64,000 bases of DNA. Origin: Agrostemma githago (taxonomy: Eukaryota > Streptophyta > Magnoliopsida > Caryophyllales > Caryophyllaceae). A program made the translations under genes and the position numbers. Numbering within the stretch: the stretch's first letter is position 1; each line of letters starts with the position of its first letter. This document shows positions 46,838 to 59,560 of the stretch, one piece after another. The notes beneath the pieces were generated by a model. It had not been told where the DNA came from. It did no database searches and saw only the letters and a list, made by a program, of their open reading frames with translations. The stretch is taken from contig OY288243.1 of NCBI GenBank assembly GCA_958450325.1, positions 56,876,378 to 56,940,377 on the forward strand. Reading direction: 5' to 3'.

Positions 46838-47490
46838 TGTTCCGGGTATGGAAACAAATAAACCCGACTTTAGGTTCGGGTCTTAACGAGTGCAATTGAT
46901 GCTCAAAACGGTCAATGCTAGTCTTCCTTCGATCTCCCCTTCTTCTCACTCCGATTGATCGGACCTTCCCGGCGAAGACGGTCAGTCCCTGCACAATGAA
47001 CGCACAGGGCCCCAGAGGTGTCCGGGGGAACCCTCTCCGATGCCTAAGTCAGTCCGTGAATAGCCTTTAGGAACCTAGCTCGTGAGGAACTAGGTGGCGG
47101 TTATAGAGTAAGAGTCTAGAGAGAGAAATTCCCACCCCTTTCTTGTGGGAAATGGAAGAATATTTATACCTTTCCATAAGAGAGAGGGAAGAGAGGGAGA
47201 GAGGGAGAGAGGGAGGATGGGTGGATGAGAGGATGACAAGTGGCGAAATGACGGGAGGGCCCTCGGTTTCCCCTGACCCTGCTGGGGTGTGAACACCTCG
47301 GGGACCAGAGGGCAGGGGGGTCTTGGTCACCCTGTCTGACGGGCGGTGCTACCCTGCTGGGCAGGTGGATGCCTTAGAGTAATGGCTCTTTGCTTAATGG
47401 CCTGCCGGGCAGGCTCTTCTTCACTCCTGGGTCGGGCCATCCTGGGACTCAAATGGCGGGCGATCCATTGCAGGCTACCGACCCCTATAA
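46838..47490 (-). repeat. Tat element 5' LTR
   Basis: A 653-bp LTR. On the minus strand the start reads TTATAGGGG where the 3' LTR has TGATAGGGG, so the conserved TG has mutated. The gttat duplication directly outside confirms the edge. TATAAATA (minus) at about 47160-47167 is the probable gag-pol promoter. Confidence 0.93.
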
Positions 47491-47495
47491 GTTAT

Positions 47496-47849
47496 GATGA
47501 GAGTAGATAGACATTCTAACAATATATATGATTATGACCCTAAGGTTTAAAATTATCTTGAGATATGTTTGTCCAGATGTCTTTTATGTTTTTTTTACGA
47601 AAGGTACTAGTATATAGATAGAACTCGCACCAATTACGGTAATATCCCTACAAATCCAACGAGTCATGCCTCCCTTAGCTTTATCATGAACAAGCAAAAC
47701 TAGGCTAAAATTATCTACTTAGAACAAGCAGCCATCTGTTGCATTGCATTCACAGGGAATTTCAAGTGTTCTTGAATTATACTAAGGCACACAAATTCTT
47801 TAATTAATTCTGGAGCATATATACATTATTGGTTAGCAGAATACGAGCT
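47496..47849. other. AT-rich flank, no feature seen
   Basis: Sequence between the Tat target site and the LINE fragment. It has no long ORF and no repeat with defined ends. Confidence 0.5.
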
Positions 47850-48520
47850 AGACTTGGCGGAAAATCTGTCAAGTTAGAGACATATTCAAACCAGGTTACA
47901 GTACATATGAATGGCAGGGCAATAAGGGAGCAGCTGATGGGTATAAATGGGTTATGGAGCAACAGAGCAAGGTTGGCTGGTTTAGTAATGTCCGGGGAAG
48001 GATGAATATCCCTAAGCATTCGTTTATTTGCTGGCTGGTAGCACGAAATAGACTACTCACTATGGCACTACTGAAGAGATTGGGCATCACCCAGATCAAT
48101 ACTTGCTATCTATGTGGTGATGAGCCAGAGGACTGAAACCATCTGTTCTTCAGATGCAACTAAAGTAGCTTGTGCATCAGAATTATCGAGAAATGGTTAG
48201 GGGTGAAGCTACCTGCTGAGGAGGCTATGCACTAGACAGGCACGAGGAGATATAAGGCACTCGCTAAGAAGCAGATTATTGCTGCTGTCATTGCTGCCTT
48301 AATATATTCGATATGGCAGAAAGAAATCGAGCTTATCACGAAAACTGGATCAGAAGACCGAAAGTTGTAGTACAGCATATACAAACTTTTATGCGTATGC
48401 ATTTTAGGCAGTGTCTAGCCAAGATTAATTCTCGTCTAGATAATACTTGGAATAATCAAATAGGCATATAAGGACTATTGATTGAAGATGTCAGGAAACG
48501 AGTATGTAGAGATTGATTGT
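47850..48520 (+). pseudogene. LINE retrotransposon fragment (zf-RVT region)
   Basis: The plus strand encodes the zinc-binding RT-associated domain of plant L1-type LINEs: YKWVMEQQSKVGWFS, MNIPKHSFICWLVARNRLL and CYLCGDEPED, then a TGA and a HLFF-like continuation. The family pattern is CxxCxxxxEtxxHLFFxC. Downstream decayed coding reaches about 48480 without a clear poly-A tail. Only this C-terminal part of ORF2 survives. Endonuclease and RT core are absent from the flanks. Confidence 0.82.
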
Positions 48521-48700
48521 AATTATTATTCTCATGATATAATATTACTTACATTCTACCAAAAATAAAAAGATTTCACTCATATTAATGTGGAGAAATA
48601 TTACTGGTTAAAATGAGAAGTAAGAGGAAGATGAAGATTGTTTAATAATAATAATAAGGAATGAAGAATGAATGGGAGAGAATGGTTATTAGAATGTTAG

Positions 48701-50960
48701 TGTGGACATGACATAGGTCCACCCCGACGCGGCCACGCGCGGGTTTGGGGAGGCGAATGAATCTCCATATGAGATGGATCGAATTGAATTTTAAATCGAA
48801 GTAGGAGTCGCCACCGAACTTTGTGGGAGTTCGGGCCCGTTCGAACCCACTCTATGTCGTAGCGGGCCATATTTAAAACATGGCCCATTTCCGATGTCAG
48901 AGCTTATCGGGTTCGTCCCTTAGCATTACGATACCGATACTGACATTATCGGATACCGTGTACTGAATGACTCTAGTTGCCAATGGACTCGGACATCCGG
49001 AAACCATGGTTCTGAGTAAGGGGTGAGGGTACGTGTTGGGAAGTTCATTGAGAACACCCAACCCCGCCCGCACTTAGCGGCCTTTACTAAGATATCGTTC
49101 GTTTTTATGTACACGCGTTAGTTCGACGGTTGAATGATATGCAAACATTATTTTCCTAAGACATGTGAGAAAAATAAATAAATGGGTTGCTAAGTCGTTT
49201 AATGCATATTAAACTAATAACGTCAAAGTTATTTTAGCATGTGAAATTCGTTTTAGTCTAATAAAACATACGATAAAAAATAAATCGCTACAAACAAGGA
49301 GCAAACGAGTTAGTAACGATTGAATAATTTGAATAAAGACGCAAATAAATAATATGCATGATTTTAGAAAAGATTTAATGACACGTGATGGATTAACACG
49401 TGTTGACCGGGGTCAAAAAGGTATTTATCGAAATATGTCGCGAAAGTCGCTTTTTATGTAAGACTCGAAAAGAATAAAAAATAGAAAAGCGAGGAAACGA
49501 AAAAAAAAGACTCGGCCAAACAGGCCACCGCGCGAGTCGCCTGACAGGCGCGCGACTCGCGTGGCGGTCTGTCCGTTTTTCATTATTTGTCAAAAACCGT
49601 CAATTTTTATAAATCGCGTACAAATATGGATTAATTTGTACCCGATTCATATTTTCGATATTCGTCGTATTCGATATTCGATTATGAAATCGATGTCGAA
49701 TAGTCGGAATGATTTTAGAAAAGGTTTTGAGAAAAATTTGTTTTGAACGAAAAGTAAAAAAAAAAAGAATTTTGAACGAAAAAGATGTTAATTCTCTCCG
49801 CGTATAAAATCGTCGAATTTTGTTTATAGAGATGTAACGATTTTATTTAGCATCAACGAGAATGAATTAATTTTTTGTTCTTGTTAGATACGATATTCGA
49901 TTAGAGAATCGATATCGTATTTTAAGAACGTTATAAAAAATAGTTTTTTTAGTATGGATATTATAAATAATAAATATGCGACGAACAACCCATATTAAAA
50001 ATACGACCGACGACGACACGACCCGTAAAAAGACGTGAGAAAGGAAGAGAAGAAAGAGAAGAATCGGGTTTGATTTACACCCTCAACCTACATGCTTTGT
50101 TTTCTCGGGATAAGGCTCGTCGGAAAGTGGCTTAAACTTGGGAGCGTCGAGATGATGCGGGATGAGTTAAGGTGTATGGTTGGACGTGTGGTTGGGCGTG
50201 TGGTTGGATGGTTTCTCTGGGTTTCGAGGCTTCTTCGGGAATATGTCGGGATTTGCTTTGAATTATTTTTACTAGATATCGAGGACGTGTGTGAATAATG
50301 GCTGTCAAAACTGTGTAAAAAACCGTGTGTTTTGTGTTGGACGGGAGGTCCTATTTATAGGAGTCGAGGTAATCTTGCTTGTGTGACAAGAAATACCGGT
50401 TTGGATAGGAAATACGAGAGTTCGAGAGGAAACCAAAGTCTCGTTTCTTGGTGGGGAAGCCAAATATCTCGGCTGTCAAGGGGAGAGTTTCGGCTGTTTT
50501 GGATGTCTTGGCCGAGTATTTGGAGCTCGGTCGGTGTCTGATTCGGTTTCCGGATAGAACTCCTACTTGAGATCGAACTCTACCTTCAACGGAATTGTTT
50601 AATGTTTTCGAAGCTGATATTTTGTGGTGTTTGAGTCCAAACTGGACGTGTAGTGTCACGGTTGGCTCGCGGGTTTCGGAAAAAATATCTTTGACCGGGT
50701 TTCGACTCGGTCGTTAAAAAACGGTTTTACCCCTGGTGACGGTTTCGACCCAAATTAGTCTTATTTGACTCGAAACGACCCACTGGGCCTGGATTTGAGG
50801 TTGGTTTTGTAAGATTTGTACTCCGTAAAAAGTCTAAACCAAATGTCCATGATTACGAGCCCATATCCGAGTCCATCAAAGCACATTTACGTCCAATCAT
50901 CATCGGGTGTTTGGCGGGAACTATTATAGACACCTGGCGGTCAAAATGTGGGTGTCTACA
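48701..50960 (-). repeat. 3' LTR of second LARD-like element
   Basis: TATAAATA (minus) is at about 50352-50359. A long GC-rich inverted repeat, accgcgcgagtcgcctg / caggcgcgcgactcgcg, lies at 49525-49565 and again at 55930-55969 in the other LTR. Differences from the 5' LTR are scattered single bases and small indels. Confidence 0.94.
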
Positions 50961-50972
50961 GAGCCCCCACTA
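50961..50972 (-). promoter_or_regulatory. Polypurine tract of second LARD-like element
   Basis: The minus strand reads AGTGGGGGCTC directly before the TGTAGACACC start of the 3' LTR. Confidence 0.75.
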
Positions 50973-53900
50973 TAACTGAGGCTTGGACAAGGCAAAAGTC
51001 AGAGTAGCTACCAGGTCAATCAAGGATTAAAACCTGGCAGACTTCCGATCGGGTCATTTATAGTCCATTAGACCTGCGTGAAGGGCTCGCCAGCCATAGA
51101 ATAGAAATCATACCTGGGTTGATGTTGATAATGTCGCGGGAGCTTGCCTTGGAAGCTATGGGTATACCTGTTTACAGGTACATCCTGTCTTAGAATTGCG
51201 CGGGGACTTCTCCTAAAAAGTCTTCGGTGTGTCTGTTTACAGACACATCCCATCTTGGATTAGCGCGGGGAATTCTCCTAAAAAGTCTTGGGTGTGTCTG
51301 TTTACAGACACATCCTATCTTGGAATAGCGCGGGAGCTTGCCTTGGAAGCTCTGGGTGTATCCGCTTACAGATATATCCCGATTCCTTAATAGAAATGTT
51401 GCATGATCCTTCCACTGGGGAACTTTTCTTAGAATTTCTAGGGAGTCTTGGGAGTACCTGTGTGCTGACATAATTTGTATGTAACATTTAGGCGAAACAC
51501 TGACTCATGCTGGGGAAGAAATGATTTTTGATTGATTTTTTGGAAAGAAAATGATTTTTTTTTGGAAATTAGAATGCTTGGGATGACTTGATTCCTGATC
51601 AGATTCTGACACGGACTCCTAAAGTCTCTGGTTAGGCCTATATGCCTAGATGAAGTGTGATAAAAATTCCTATTCCCGTGGTGACTAGGAAAGGGATTTT
51701 CTCAAATGGCTAAGTTTTGCGAATTTTAAAATGAGAATTTGAAGAGAGAGATATACCGACCGACTCGACTCTGGACGCGACAAGACGAGTTGACAGACAC
51801 GACTGGACTCTCTAAGGGTTGGACCGTGACTCGGTAGGGGATGGGCCACCTAATATGACAAGACTCTTAAGTTGCGCTATTCCGTAGCCTAGGCGAGTGG
51901 CAACACGGTCGAATCCTCGGAATGGGATTGTTTCCATACGACAGGGTTTTGTGGTAGCAATGCCGTAGACTGGTGTTCTTTTGGATATTATTTTGATTTA
52001 GGGGTACATTCCCAAAGTGGGTATTGCTTCGAGTCCTTGACCAATTCTCGTCTTCAACTGAGCCGAGTACTAGGGCACACTATAGAAAGGAGGCTAGATC
52101 TTTATTCTTTGAATTTATCTGGATTTTGTGAGTGGATGGAGAACTTCTGCCTAGGAGAAGCCTCCAGGATGACAAAGCTAGCTGCTGAGAACATGATGGT
52201 GTCGTGACCAGAATGATGGCGCTTTTTGAATGTGTGTCAATGTGGGTGGTTGTGCCCTTGTTGAAAGGCTGCCTACGTATTCACGTGTAGTGAAATCAAA
52301 CCAAGCCGTAGTTCAGTGGATTGAAAGATATATAATGGTGCCTAGTTTACTAGGGCTTTGTGTGTAACTAGCCACAGCGATGGTGTAGGCTAGGTGCATT
52401 GCTAGTGATGTCTTGATCAAAGGGCTAGAATAGTTAGGATGTTGATCCTGTGACTGTGAGCGTTCTCCGGGATAGCCCCCAGAGGTGGTGTGAACTATTT
52501 GGGCATGTTCTATATATGCCGACTGCAAGTTGAGTTCCCGTGTTTGGGGCTGGTAACTGGTTTAGATGTTTTTGGAAATGTGGAGCTAGGTCGCAAGTGG
52601 CTTTGATGTTTCGAAATCTGGAGCTCGATTTTGTGGAGCTAAGGCTTCGAGGGTAAGGTATTGTAATGTGGTAGGAAAGGGGGAAGTCGAGTAAAAATGA
52701 CTCGGACTTCGATCGGGCTAGTTGATAATGCGGGATCTGGTTTCCATGTCTGGCCCTAAAGGTTAGGGTGTATCCTATGGAGCTTGAATCCTCAAAATTC
52801 TGGGTTGTCTCTAGCCTAGGTCTCGAGAAGGTCTTGAGGGTTGTAATGTGGGAAGGCTAGATGTGGTGTTAGCTGACCAGCTTGACTGTCTCTCCCCTAT
52901 TGGATGGTATGGGTATTGATAATTTTTTAATTGACCGTTTCACGGTCATTGGTTTTTGAATTCTTTGGGTTGACCTCTTAGCCACGGTCATGGGATTCTT
53001 CATTTGAGTTGACCGTGTCTGGTCGAGGGATGTTGATAATTCTTTTTTGATCATGGCCAGCTCTTTTGTTTTGGCCTTTTGCTTTTTCCTTGGACTTTTG
53101 ATTTTTTTCTTTTTTGTCCAGTTTTTCTTTTTTTTTCCTTTTTGGTTGGTCAGACTAACACCTAAGGTAAGGATTGGTCAAGTTGGTCAAGTCTTATTGG
53201 AAGGGTGTTTATTGTGGGAAGTGGGTTTGCCTCCCGTCTTGAATCCAAACTAGAAGACTACCCAGATTTGTCATATGATTCGATATGCTCCTGCTACGGA
53301 TAGTTATGTGGCTTTCTATACCAGACATGTAATAGGTAAAAGGAAAACATGGGCTCGGTTTCCTGCAGTCATTATAGATGTGCCTATAATAGTCACGTGC
53401 GTGTGCTCACAGTGTATGATGGTGTTCATCATGTTCTCGGAAACACATAAGGAAAGTATGTATGAGAAATAGAAAAGCTGATTTTATTGAATTTTGAAAA
53501 AAGAGGACAGAATACAACTGACTTTGACTCTGACTTTGATTTGGAAATGAGGATGTAGGGTATCCTAGACTCGAACTCAGACTTAGACTCGAATCAAATC
53601 CGGACTCGGACGCTCGGTTGGTTGTTTTTTTTTGGTAAGGTCTTTGATTGGAGAGAAAGACGGGTGCCACGACTCGCCTAAACTCGGCTTTGCGCAAGTG
53701 CAAGAGAGGGAGTCAAACTAGACACGGCCCGGGGTGACGGGTCGACAAAGACTCTTGGACCGGGATACTCGAGCGTTGATCTAGACGAGGTAACGACTGC
53801 GAATTGGACTCGAGCTGCATAAGGGTGAATCCGAAAATGGGGGCGACCGTGTTTGACCGTATCACGTGCTCGGACCAACCGTGGTGACCTAACCCTAGGT

Positions 53901-55086
53901 GACTCGAGTATTCGTAGCATAGGTACGACACGAAGAAGGCATCATAAGGACGCCAGTGCAGGATGAACGTAGGGTACCCCTTAAGGTGACCGTGGTTGAC
54001 TGCTCGGGTGGAGGACAGCCCCCGAGTGAGACTAAAGACTTTGATAGGACTCAAATGGTGCGACATCTAAGTGACTCGAAAGTGGGGTACGTGAGCCAAC
54101 ACGTGTAAGACCTGATCCTTAGAGCAAACACGGTTGATCGCCCCACTAAAGGGTAGCCCCCGAGTGGGACTGAAGACCGACTCCTAGACGGGTGACTCGT
54201 GGATGGCGAACTCTCCCTGGGTTTTGGCAAAGTGGGCCTAGTCCCGTTTGAAGAAAGATCCGTGTGTGAAATCCGCAGACTTTGGACTCGATTGTGTAAA
54301 TGGGCTTCCCTTTGTAGGAGTTTGTCCTACGTAGGTGGACCGTGCCTTGACAAATAAGGCGGACTGGGATAAGGAGGAAACCCGTGATGTATGATCGACG
54401 GAGTTTCGACGCTATAGACTCTTACAACTTATGACAAGACCCGACAACACTAAATACGGGAAGTCCTAAGAGGAAGGTTTTGAAAAAAGAAAGATTTGGA
54501 TTCAGAAAAGCCCGAAAAAAGGTCGGATTGGATGGCCCGATTTTTTTGAAAACCGAGAAAAAGGTTATCGGGCCGAGATTTCGGGCTTTTGAAAAGGTTT
54601 GGACAGCATACCGGCTAAAAATAGGCTATTTTGAGTCAAAATCATAAGTCCTAAATTCGGTAGCTTTCCGGGTTTTGAAAAATAGATGGGTTTGAAAAGA
54701 TGCAAATTTTTTGAAAATGACGGTTTTTGAAAAAGACCAAAAAAGATCAAGTAGCACGTAGTCATGGAAACAGTATAACAACGCCATGTATGCTCTTAGT
54801 CTAAGTCTCGGTCGGTCGAATAGGGTCTATACCAACAACGATCGCATTCTCGCAAATCAGGACGGACCTCCTAAGCCGAGTTGGTCTTAGAATCTGCCGT
54901 AAAACCCATGCGAGTTCCGCCATCGAAGTCTTTAGTGCACCCAAGTAGGAATGCACAAGTAACCGGCCCGGGAAAGAATTGGGTTATGCATGAACCATTG
55001 AACTAAAACGTGTACATTACTAATCGAACGATTTCTTTTCGAGTCTCACCCTGAGGATGCCGATGGTAAGTGACACATCAGTTAAT
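50973..55086 (-). other. Internal region of second LARD-like element
   Basis: 4.1 kb without a recognised domain; the longest open frames are about 100 codons and lie on both strands. It includes a tandem array at 51128-51390 and several cccccgagtg(a/g)gact blocks (for example about 54020 and 54150). Many 'gactcg' words give the region a repetitive texture. Confidence 0.7.
51128..51390. repeat. 65-bp tandem repeats with perfect hairpin
   Basis: Four copies start near 51133, 51198, 51263 and 51328, each beginning gcgcggg. Two copies contain the perfect inverted repeat gtgtctgtttacagacac; the others keep the arms with changes (acctgtttacaggt, with compensating bases). Confidence 0.88.
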
Positions 55087-55103
55087 CCCCAACAGAGTCG
55101 CCA
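55087..55103 (-). promoter_or_regulatory. Primer-binding site of second LARD-like element
   Basis: TGGCGACTCTGTTGGGG on the minus strand, three bases from the 5' LTR edge. This is a form seen in many plant LTR elements; the tRNA is not assigned. Confidence 0.75.
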
Positions 55104-55106
55104 AGT

Positions 55107-57362
55107 TGTGGACATGACATAGGTTCACCCCGACGCGGCCACGCGCAGGTTTGGGGAGGCGAATGAATCTCCATATGAGATGGATCGAATTGAATTTTAA
55201 ATCGAAGTAGGAGTCGCCACCGAACTTTGTGGGAGTTCGGGCCCGTTCGAACCCACTCTATGTCGTAGCGGGCCATATTTAAAACATGGCCCATTTCCGA
55301 TGTCAGAGCTTATCGGGTTCGTCCCTTAGCATTACGATACCGATACTGACATTATCGGATACCGTGTACTGAATGACTCTAGTTGCCAATGGATTCGGAC
55401 ATCCGGAAACCATGGTTCTGAGTAAGGGGTGAGGGTACGTGTTGGGAAGTTCATTGAGAACACCCAACCCCGCCCGCACTTAGCGGCCTTTACTAAGATA
55501 TCGTTCGTTTTTATGTACACGCATTAGTTCGACGGTTGAATGATATGCAAACATTATTTTCCTAAGACATGTGAGAAAAATAAATGAATGGGTTGCTAAG
55601 TCGTTTAATGCATATTAAACTAATAACGTCAAAGTTATTTTAGCATGTGAAATTCGTTTTAGTCTAATAAAACAAACGATATAAAATAAATCGCTATAAA
55701 CAAGGAGCAAACGAGTTAGTAACGATTGAATAATTTGAATAAAGACGCAAATAAATAATATGCATGATTTTAGAAAAGATTTAATGACACGTGATTGATT
55801 AACACGTGTTGACCGGGGTCAAAAAGGTATTTATCGAAATATGTCGCGAAAGTCGCTTTTTATGTAAGACTCGAAAAGAATAAAAAATAGAAAAGCGAGG
55901 AAACGAAAAAAAAGACTCGGCCAAACAGGCCACCGCGCGAGTCGCCTGACAGGCGCGCGACTCGCATGGCGGTCTGTCCGTTTTTCATTATTTGTCAAAA
56001 ACCGTCAATTTTTATAAATCGCGTACAAATATGGATTAATTTATACCCGATTCGTATTTTCGATATTCGTCGTATTCGATATTCGATTATGAAATCGATG
56101 TCGAATAGTCGGAATGATTTTAGAAAAGGTTTTGAGAAAAATTTGTTTTGAACGAAAAGTAAAAAAAAAGAATTTTGAACGAAAAAGATGTTAATTCTCT
56201 CCGCGTATAAAATCGTCGAGTTTTGTTTAAAAAGATGTAACGATTTTATTTAGCATCAACGAGAATGAATTAATTTTGTTCTTGTTAGATACGATATTCG
56301 ATTAGAGAATCGATATCGTATTTTAAGAACGTTATAAAAAATAGTTTTTTTTAGTATCGATATTAGAAATAATAAATATGCGACGAACGACCCATATTAA
56401 AAATATGACCGACGACGACACGGCCCGTAAAAAGACGTGAGAAAGGAAGAGAAGAAAGAGAAGAATCGGGTTTGATTTACACCCTCAACCTACATGCTTT
56501 GTTTTCTCGGGATAAGGCTCGTCGAAAAGTGGCTTAAACTTGGGAGCGTCGAGATGATGCGGGATGAGTTAAGGTGTATGGTTGGACGTGTGGTTGGGCG
56601 TGTGGTTGGATGGTTTCTCGGGGTTTCGAGGCTTCTTCGGGAATATGTCGGGATTTGCTTTGAATTATATTTACTAGATATCGAGGACGTGTGTGAATAA
56701 TGGCTGTCAAAACTGTGTAAAAAACCGTGTGTTTTGTGTTGGACGGGAGGTCCTATTTATAGGAGTCGAGGTAATCTTGCTTGTGTGACAAGAAATACCG
56801 GTTTGGATAGGAAATACGAGAGTTCGAGAGGAAACCAAAGTCTCGTTTCTTGGTGGGGAAGCCAAATATCTCGGCTGTCAAGGGGAGAGTTTCGGCTGTT
56901 TTGGATGTCTTGGCCGAGTATTTGGAGCTCGGTCGGTGTCTGATTCGGTTTCCGGATAGAACTCCTACTTGAGATCGAACTCTACCTTCAAAGGAATTGT
57001 TTAATGTTTTCGAAGCTGATATTTTGTGGTGTTTGAGTCCAAACCGGACGTGTAGTGTCACGGTTGGCTCGCGGGTTTCGGAAAAAATATCTTTGACCGG
57101 GTTTCGACTCGGTCGCTAAAAAACGGTTTTACCCCTGGTGACGGTTTCGACCCAAATTAGTCTTATTTGACTCGAAACGACCCACTGGGCCTGGATTTGA
57201 GGTTGGTTTTGTAAGATTTGTACTCCTTAATAAGTCTAAACCAAATGTCCATGATTACGAGCCCATATCCGAGTCCATCAAAGCACGTTTACGTCCAATC
57301 ATCATCGGGTATTTGGCGGGAACTATTATAGACACCTGGCGGTCAAAATGTGGGTGTCTACA
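55107..57362 (-). repeat. 5' LTR of second LARD-like element
   Basis: A 2256-bp copy adjacent to the primer-binding site. TATAAATA (minus) at 56754-56761 lies in the near-palindrome cctatttatagg and is the likely promoter. Confidence 0.94.
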
Positions 57363-57560
57363 GTTAGCTATATTGGAGAAGGGTATAATTGGAAGAAAAA
57401 ACACAAATATTGCAACTTAAACACTAAGTATCACTGAATCCAATAGTTTTTTTAATGGAATTCAGATTAAGGTAGTGATTATGAAATAAATAAAATAAGT
57501 AGATACAAGTTTTGAAAAAAAATTATATAAAGTATAAAGTTTGAAAAAGAGTATTATTGA

Positions 57561-58440
57561 TGTTAGTATATTATTAACATGACATAAATATATCATAATT
57601 CCCATAAATCTTTGAACAACATGAAGGTCACAAAAGATTAATTAAGACGAGATTAAGACATACCTCATTACGGAATAAGTCGAAATCCAATACGAGCGAT
57701 ATTAGATCTCTATAAGACGACTTCATAAATAATACAATGACTTCAAATAATAATAATCCGTCTTCATATGATCTTCAAATAATAATAATAGGTATGGTTT
57801 CATAATTAATAGGTATGGTTTCTCCCTCTTGTCCCATAACGTAATAAGTGTTGTTATCGTTATTCATGCATTATGTTTTAATTCATTCATAGAGTTTATG
57901 ATGGGGAAGATTCCTTTATATAGGCAGAGAGAGCACCAGTTTCCTATTAGGGTTTTAGATTACAGTAATCTCGACCTTCCATCAAGGTTGAGTAAATATG
58001 GAAAGACTCCTTATTTATCAATTAGAGGATTATACAACCAGTTGTACATAGCTCTATGTACAACTGATTTTAAGATTTTGAGCTTTATCACAAAGATTTC
58101 GAGTTTTGCTGTAAACTTTCTGAGTTTTAGTGTAAAGTTGTCGATTTAAATAACATAAATGTTTAAGCTCAAAAACTTACAACTCAGCTCATAAACTTTT
58201 ATAAGCTCAATAAATATACACAAAAGTTCAAAAACTTTGCCTTGGTTGTACAATGCTATTGTACAACCAGGTGAATAATCCTATTTTTTCTTATTTAGTC
58301 TGATATTATTGTGATAGCATATCTCTATAAGATCCCGATTTCCAATAAGATCATAATTATGAGGAAGAAATATTGTCATAATAATAGGGAAGATATATTG
58401 CATATCCCGTAATATTATTATATCATAAAATATTCTTACA
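57561..58440 (-). repeat. Copia 3' LTR with MITE insertion
   Basis: An 880-bp copy of the 600-bp LTR seen at 60729-61328; the excess is the MITE and its duplicated target. The remainder matches closely. Confidence 0.92.
58018..58289. mobile_element. MITE in Copia LTR
   Basis: A 272-bp insert flanked by cttattta (58010-58017, 58290-58297). The uninterrupted LTR at about 61175-61190 shows the empty site. Near the ends, ggattatacaaccagttgtaca and its imperfect complement form inverted repeats. The interior is a set of short agctttat/aagctcaa motifs, also partly inverted. Mutator- or hAT-like by duplication length. Confidence 0.85.
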
Positions 58441-58859
58441 GTCTCCCACTTGGTCGTTTGGAACATCTATAATGTTCGTTAGAAAATATATAAGTTGCGC
58501 ATACTATGCTAAAACATATATTTTAAATCAATGTTCATAAGCACCTTGACTGATGCAATCGTTAAAGAGAGTCATGACGTGCACATGTCAATCTGCAACA
58601 TGTTTACTTCCATGTACCACTACATCAACGATTGAAACAATTAGGTCATAAGTGGATTTAACGTAATGGTCCACATAATGTCTTAAAAGACTATCAATCT
58701 GTTATCATTCATCCAATAATAAATGTGTACACGATGGAAAACAGAAATAATATTATATAGCAAGTGTAGAATCGTTAAAGAGATCTTATTAATTTTGTGA
58801 TCTAACATCTTGCTTCAGTAAAGAGATATTTAAGGTTCATGTGTTTTGATCCCTTAGAT

Positions 58860-59560
58860 ATCCGATCATTCATGGAGCTAGAAAAGATTGCAATTTCATT
58901 ATTATCACGATAATTACGCAATCACGCTCCTATTAAAGCCTCATAAAAAGCCACATATTCAGCTTCAATGGTGGAGGTATATATAAAGCAACTGTAAGTA
59001 CAATGCCTTGTGTCATAACATCTCCAAAATCTGAATTTGAATAATCAGTCACCTGCATGTGATCTTATTTTCTATATGTGAGCATCACTAATGTCAGGTT
59101 TACCTGAGCGTACATTAAGTTCCCAACCAGAGATGCATAAGAATATTCTTTATTTAGCCATTTAAGACATAAGTCTTAGTTTATGTGATAAACCAAGATC
59201 GTTTCTGGCTAATAGAATATCATCATATAGAATCAAATATATGAACTCTCCCACTGATCTTGAGATTTATGCATAGATCAACGATATTTTCTTTAAAATC
59301 TGTAATGATTTTATCAAACTTTAAGTATCATTGTCTCAATGCTTGTTTCATTCCATACAATGAATTCTTAAGTCCTAAAGTTGGTATTATCCAACGCAAG
59401 AATAAAATAAATAATCTGTCAGATCTCTTCCAAGATTCATGGAGAAATATTTGAGCAGTATTTTCAGAAGTTAAGTCAGTCGGCTTGTCTTTGCGAAGAC
59501 AAGTATTCAGTTTTATCAACTTCGAGGTGAACTTAAATTACTCTTTTCATTCAGAGTAGT
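58860..59560 (-). pseudogene. Copia pol scraps (RT and RNase H)
   Basis: On the minus strand the frame near 59330-59420 reads LKNSLYGMKQALRQ, matching the conserved Copia RT motif KSLYGLKQAxRxW. Near 59230-59280 a decayed YVDD region follows, and near 58930-58990 an RNase H scrap (a STxEAEY-like motif). Stops and frameshifts occur throughout. Confidence 0.7.

Larger units (their letters stand above)
17520..47490 (-). mobile_element. Ty3/gypsy Tat-lineage retrotransposon
   Basis: LTRs at 17520-18199 and 46838-47490 are flanked by the 5-bp duplication gttat (17515-17519, 47491-47495). A primer-binding site beside the right LTR makes that the 5' LTR, so the element reads on the minus strand. 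Order in its own sense: 5' LTR, gag-protease, RT-RNase H-second RNase H-integrase, a tandem-repeat spacer, two genes on the opposite strand, 3' LTR. The second RNase H and NKACPKD motif in RT point to the Tat lineage. Without the nested 17.9 kb the element is about 12 kb. Several stops and frameshifts make this copy non-autonomous. Confidence 0.94.
48701..57362 (-). mobile_element. Second non-coding LTR element (LARD-like)
   Basis: LTRs at 48701-50960 and 55107-57362 (about 2.26 kb each) begin tgtggacatgacatagg and end gggtgtctaca. The 5-bp duplication is gttag (48696-48700, 57363-57367). A primer site TGGCGACTCTGTTGGGG (minus) abuts the right LTR and a polypurine tract GTGGGGGCTC (minus) the left, so it reads on the minus strand. 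The 4.1-kb interior contains no gag or pol motif that I can find. It is unrelated in sequence to the LARD at 20561. Its autonomous partner is unknown. Confidence 0.93.

Noticed and set aside
53047..53253. Short hydrophobic ORF resembling a membrane peptide
   Set aside because: A T-rich stretch in the non-coding interior of an LTR element; no homologous arrangement or start context.
57368..57560. Possible continuation of the LINE fragment between two LTR elements
   Set aside because: I could not see any LINE motif in this 190-bp AT-rich stretch.
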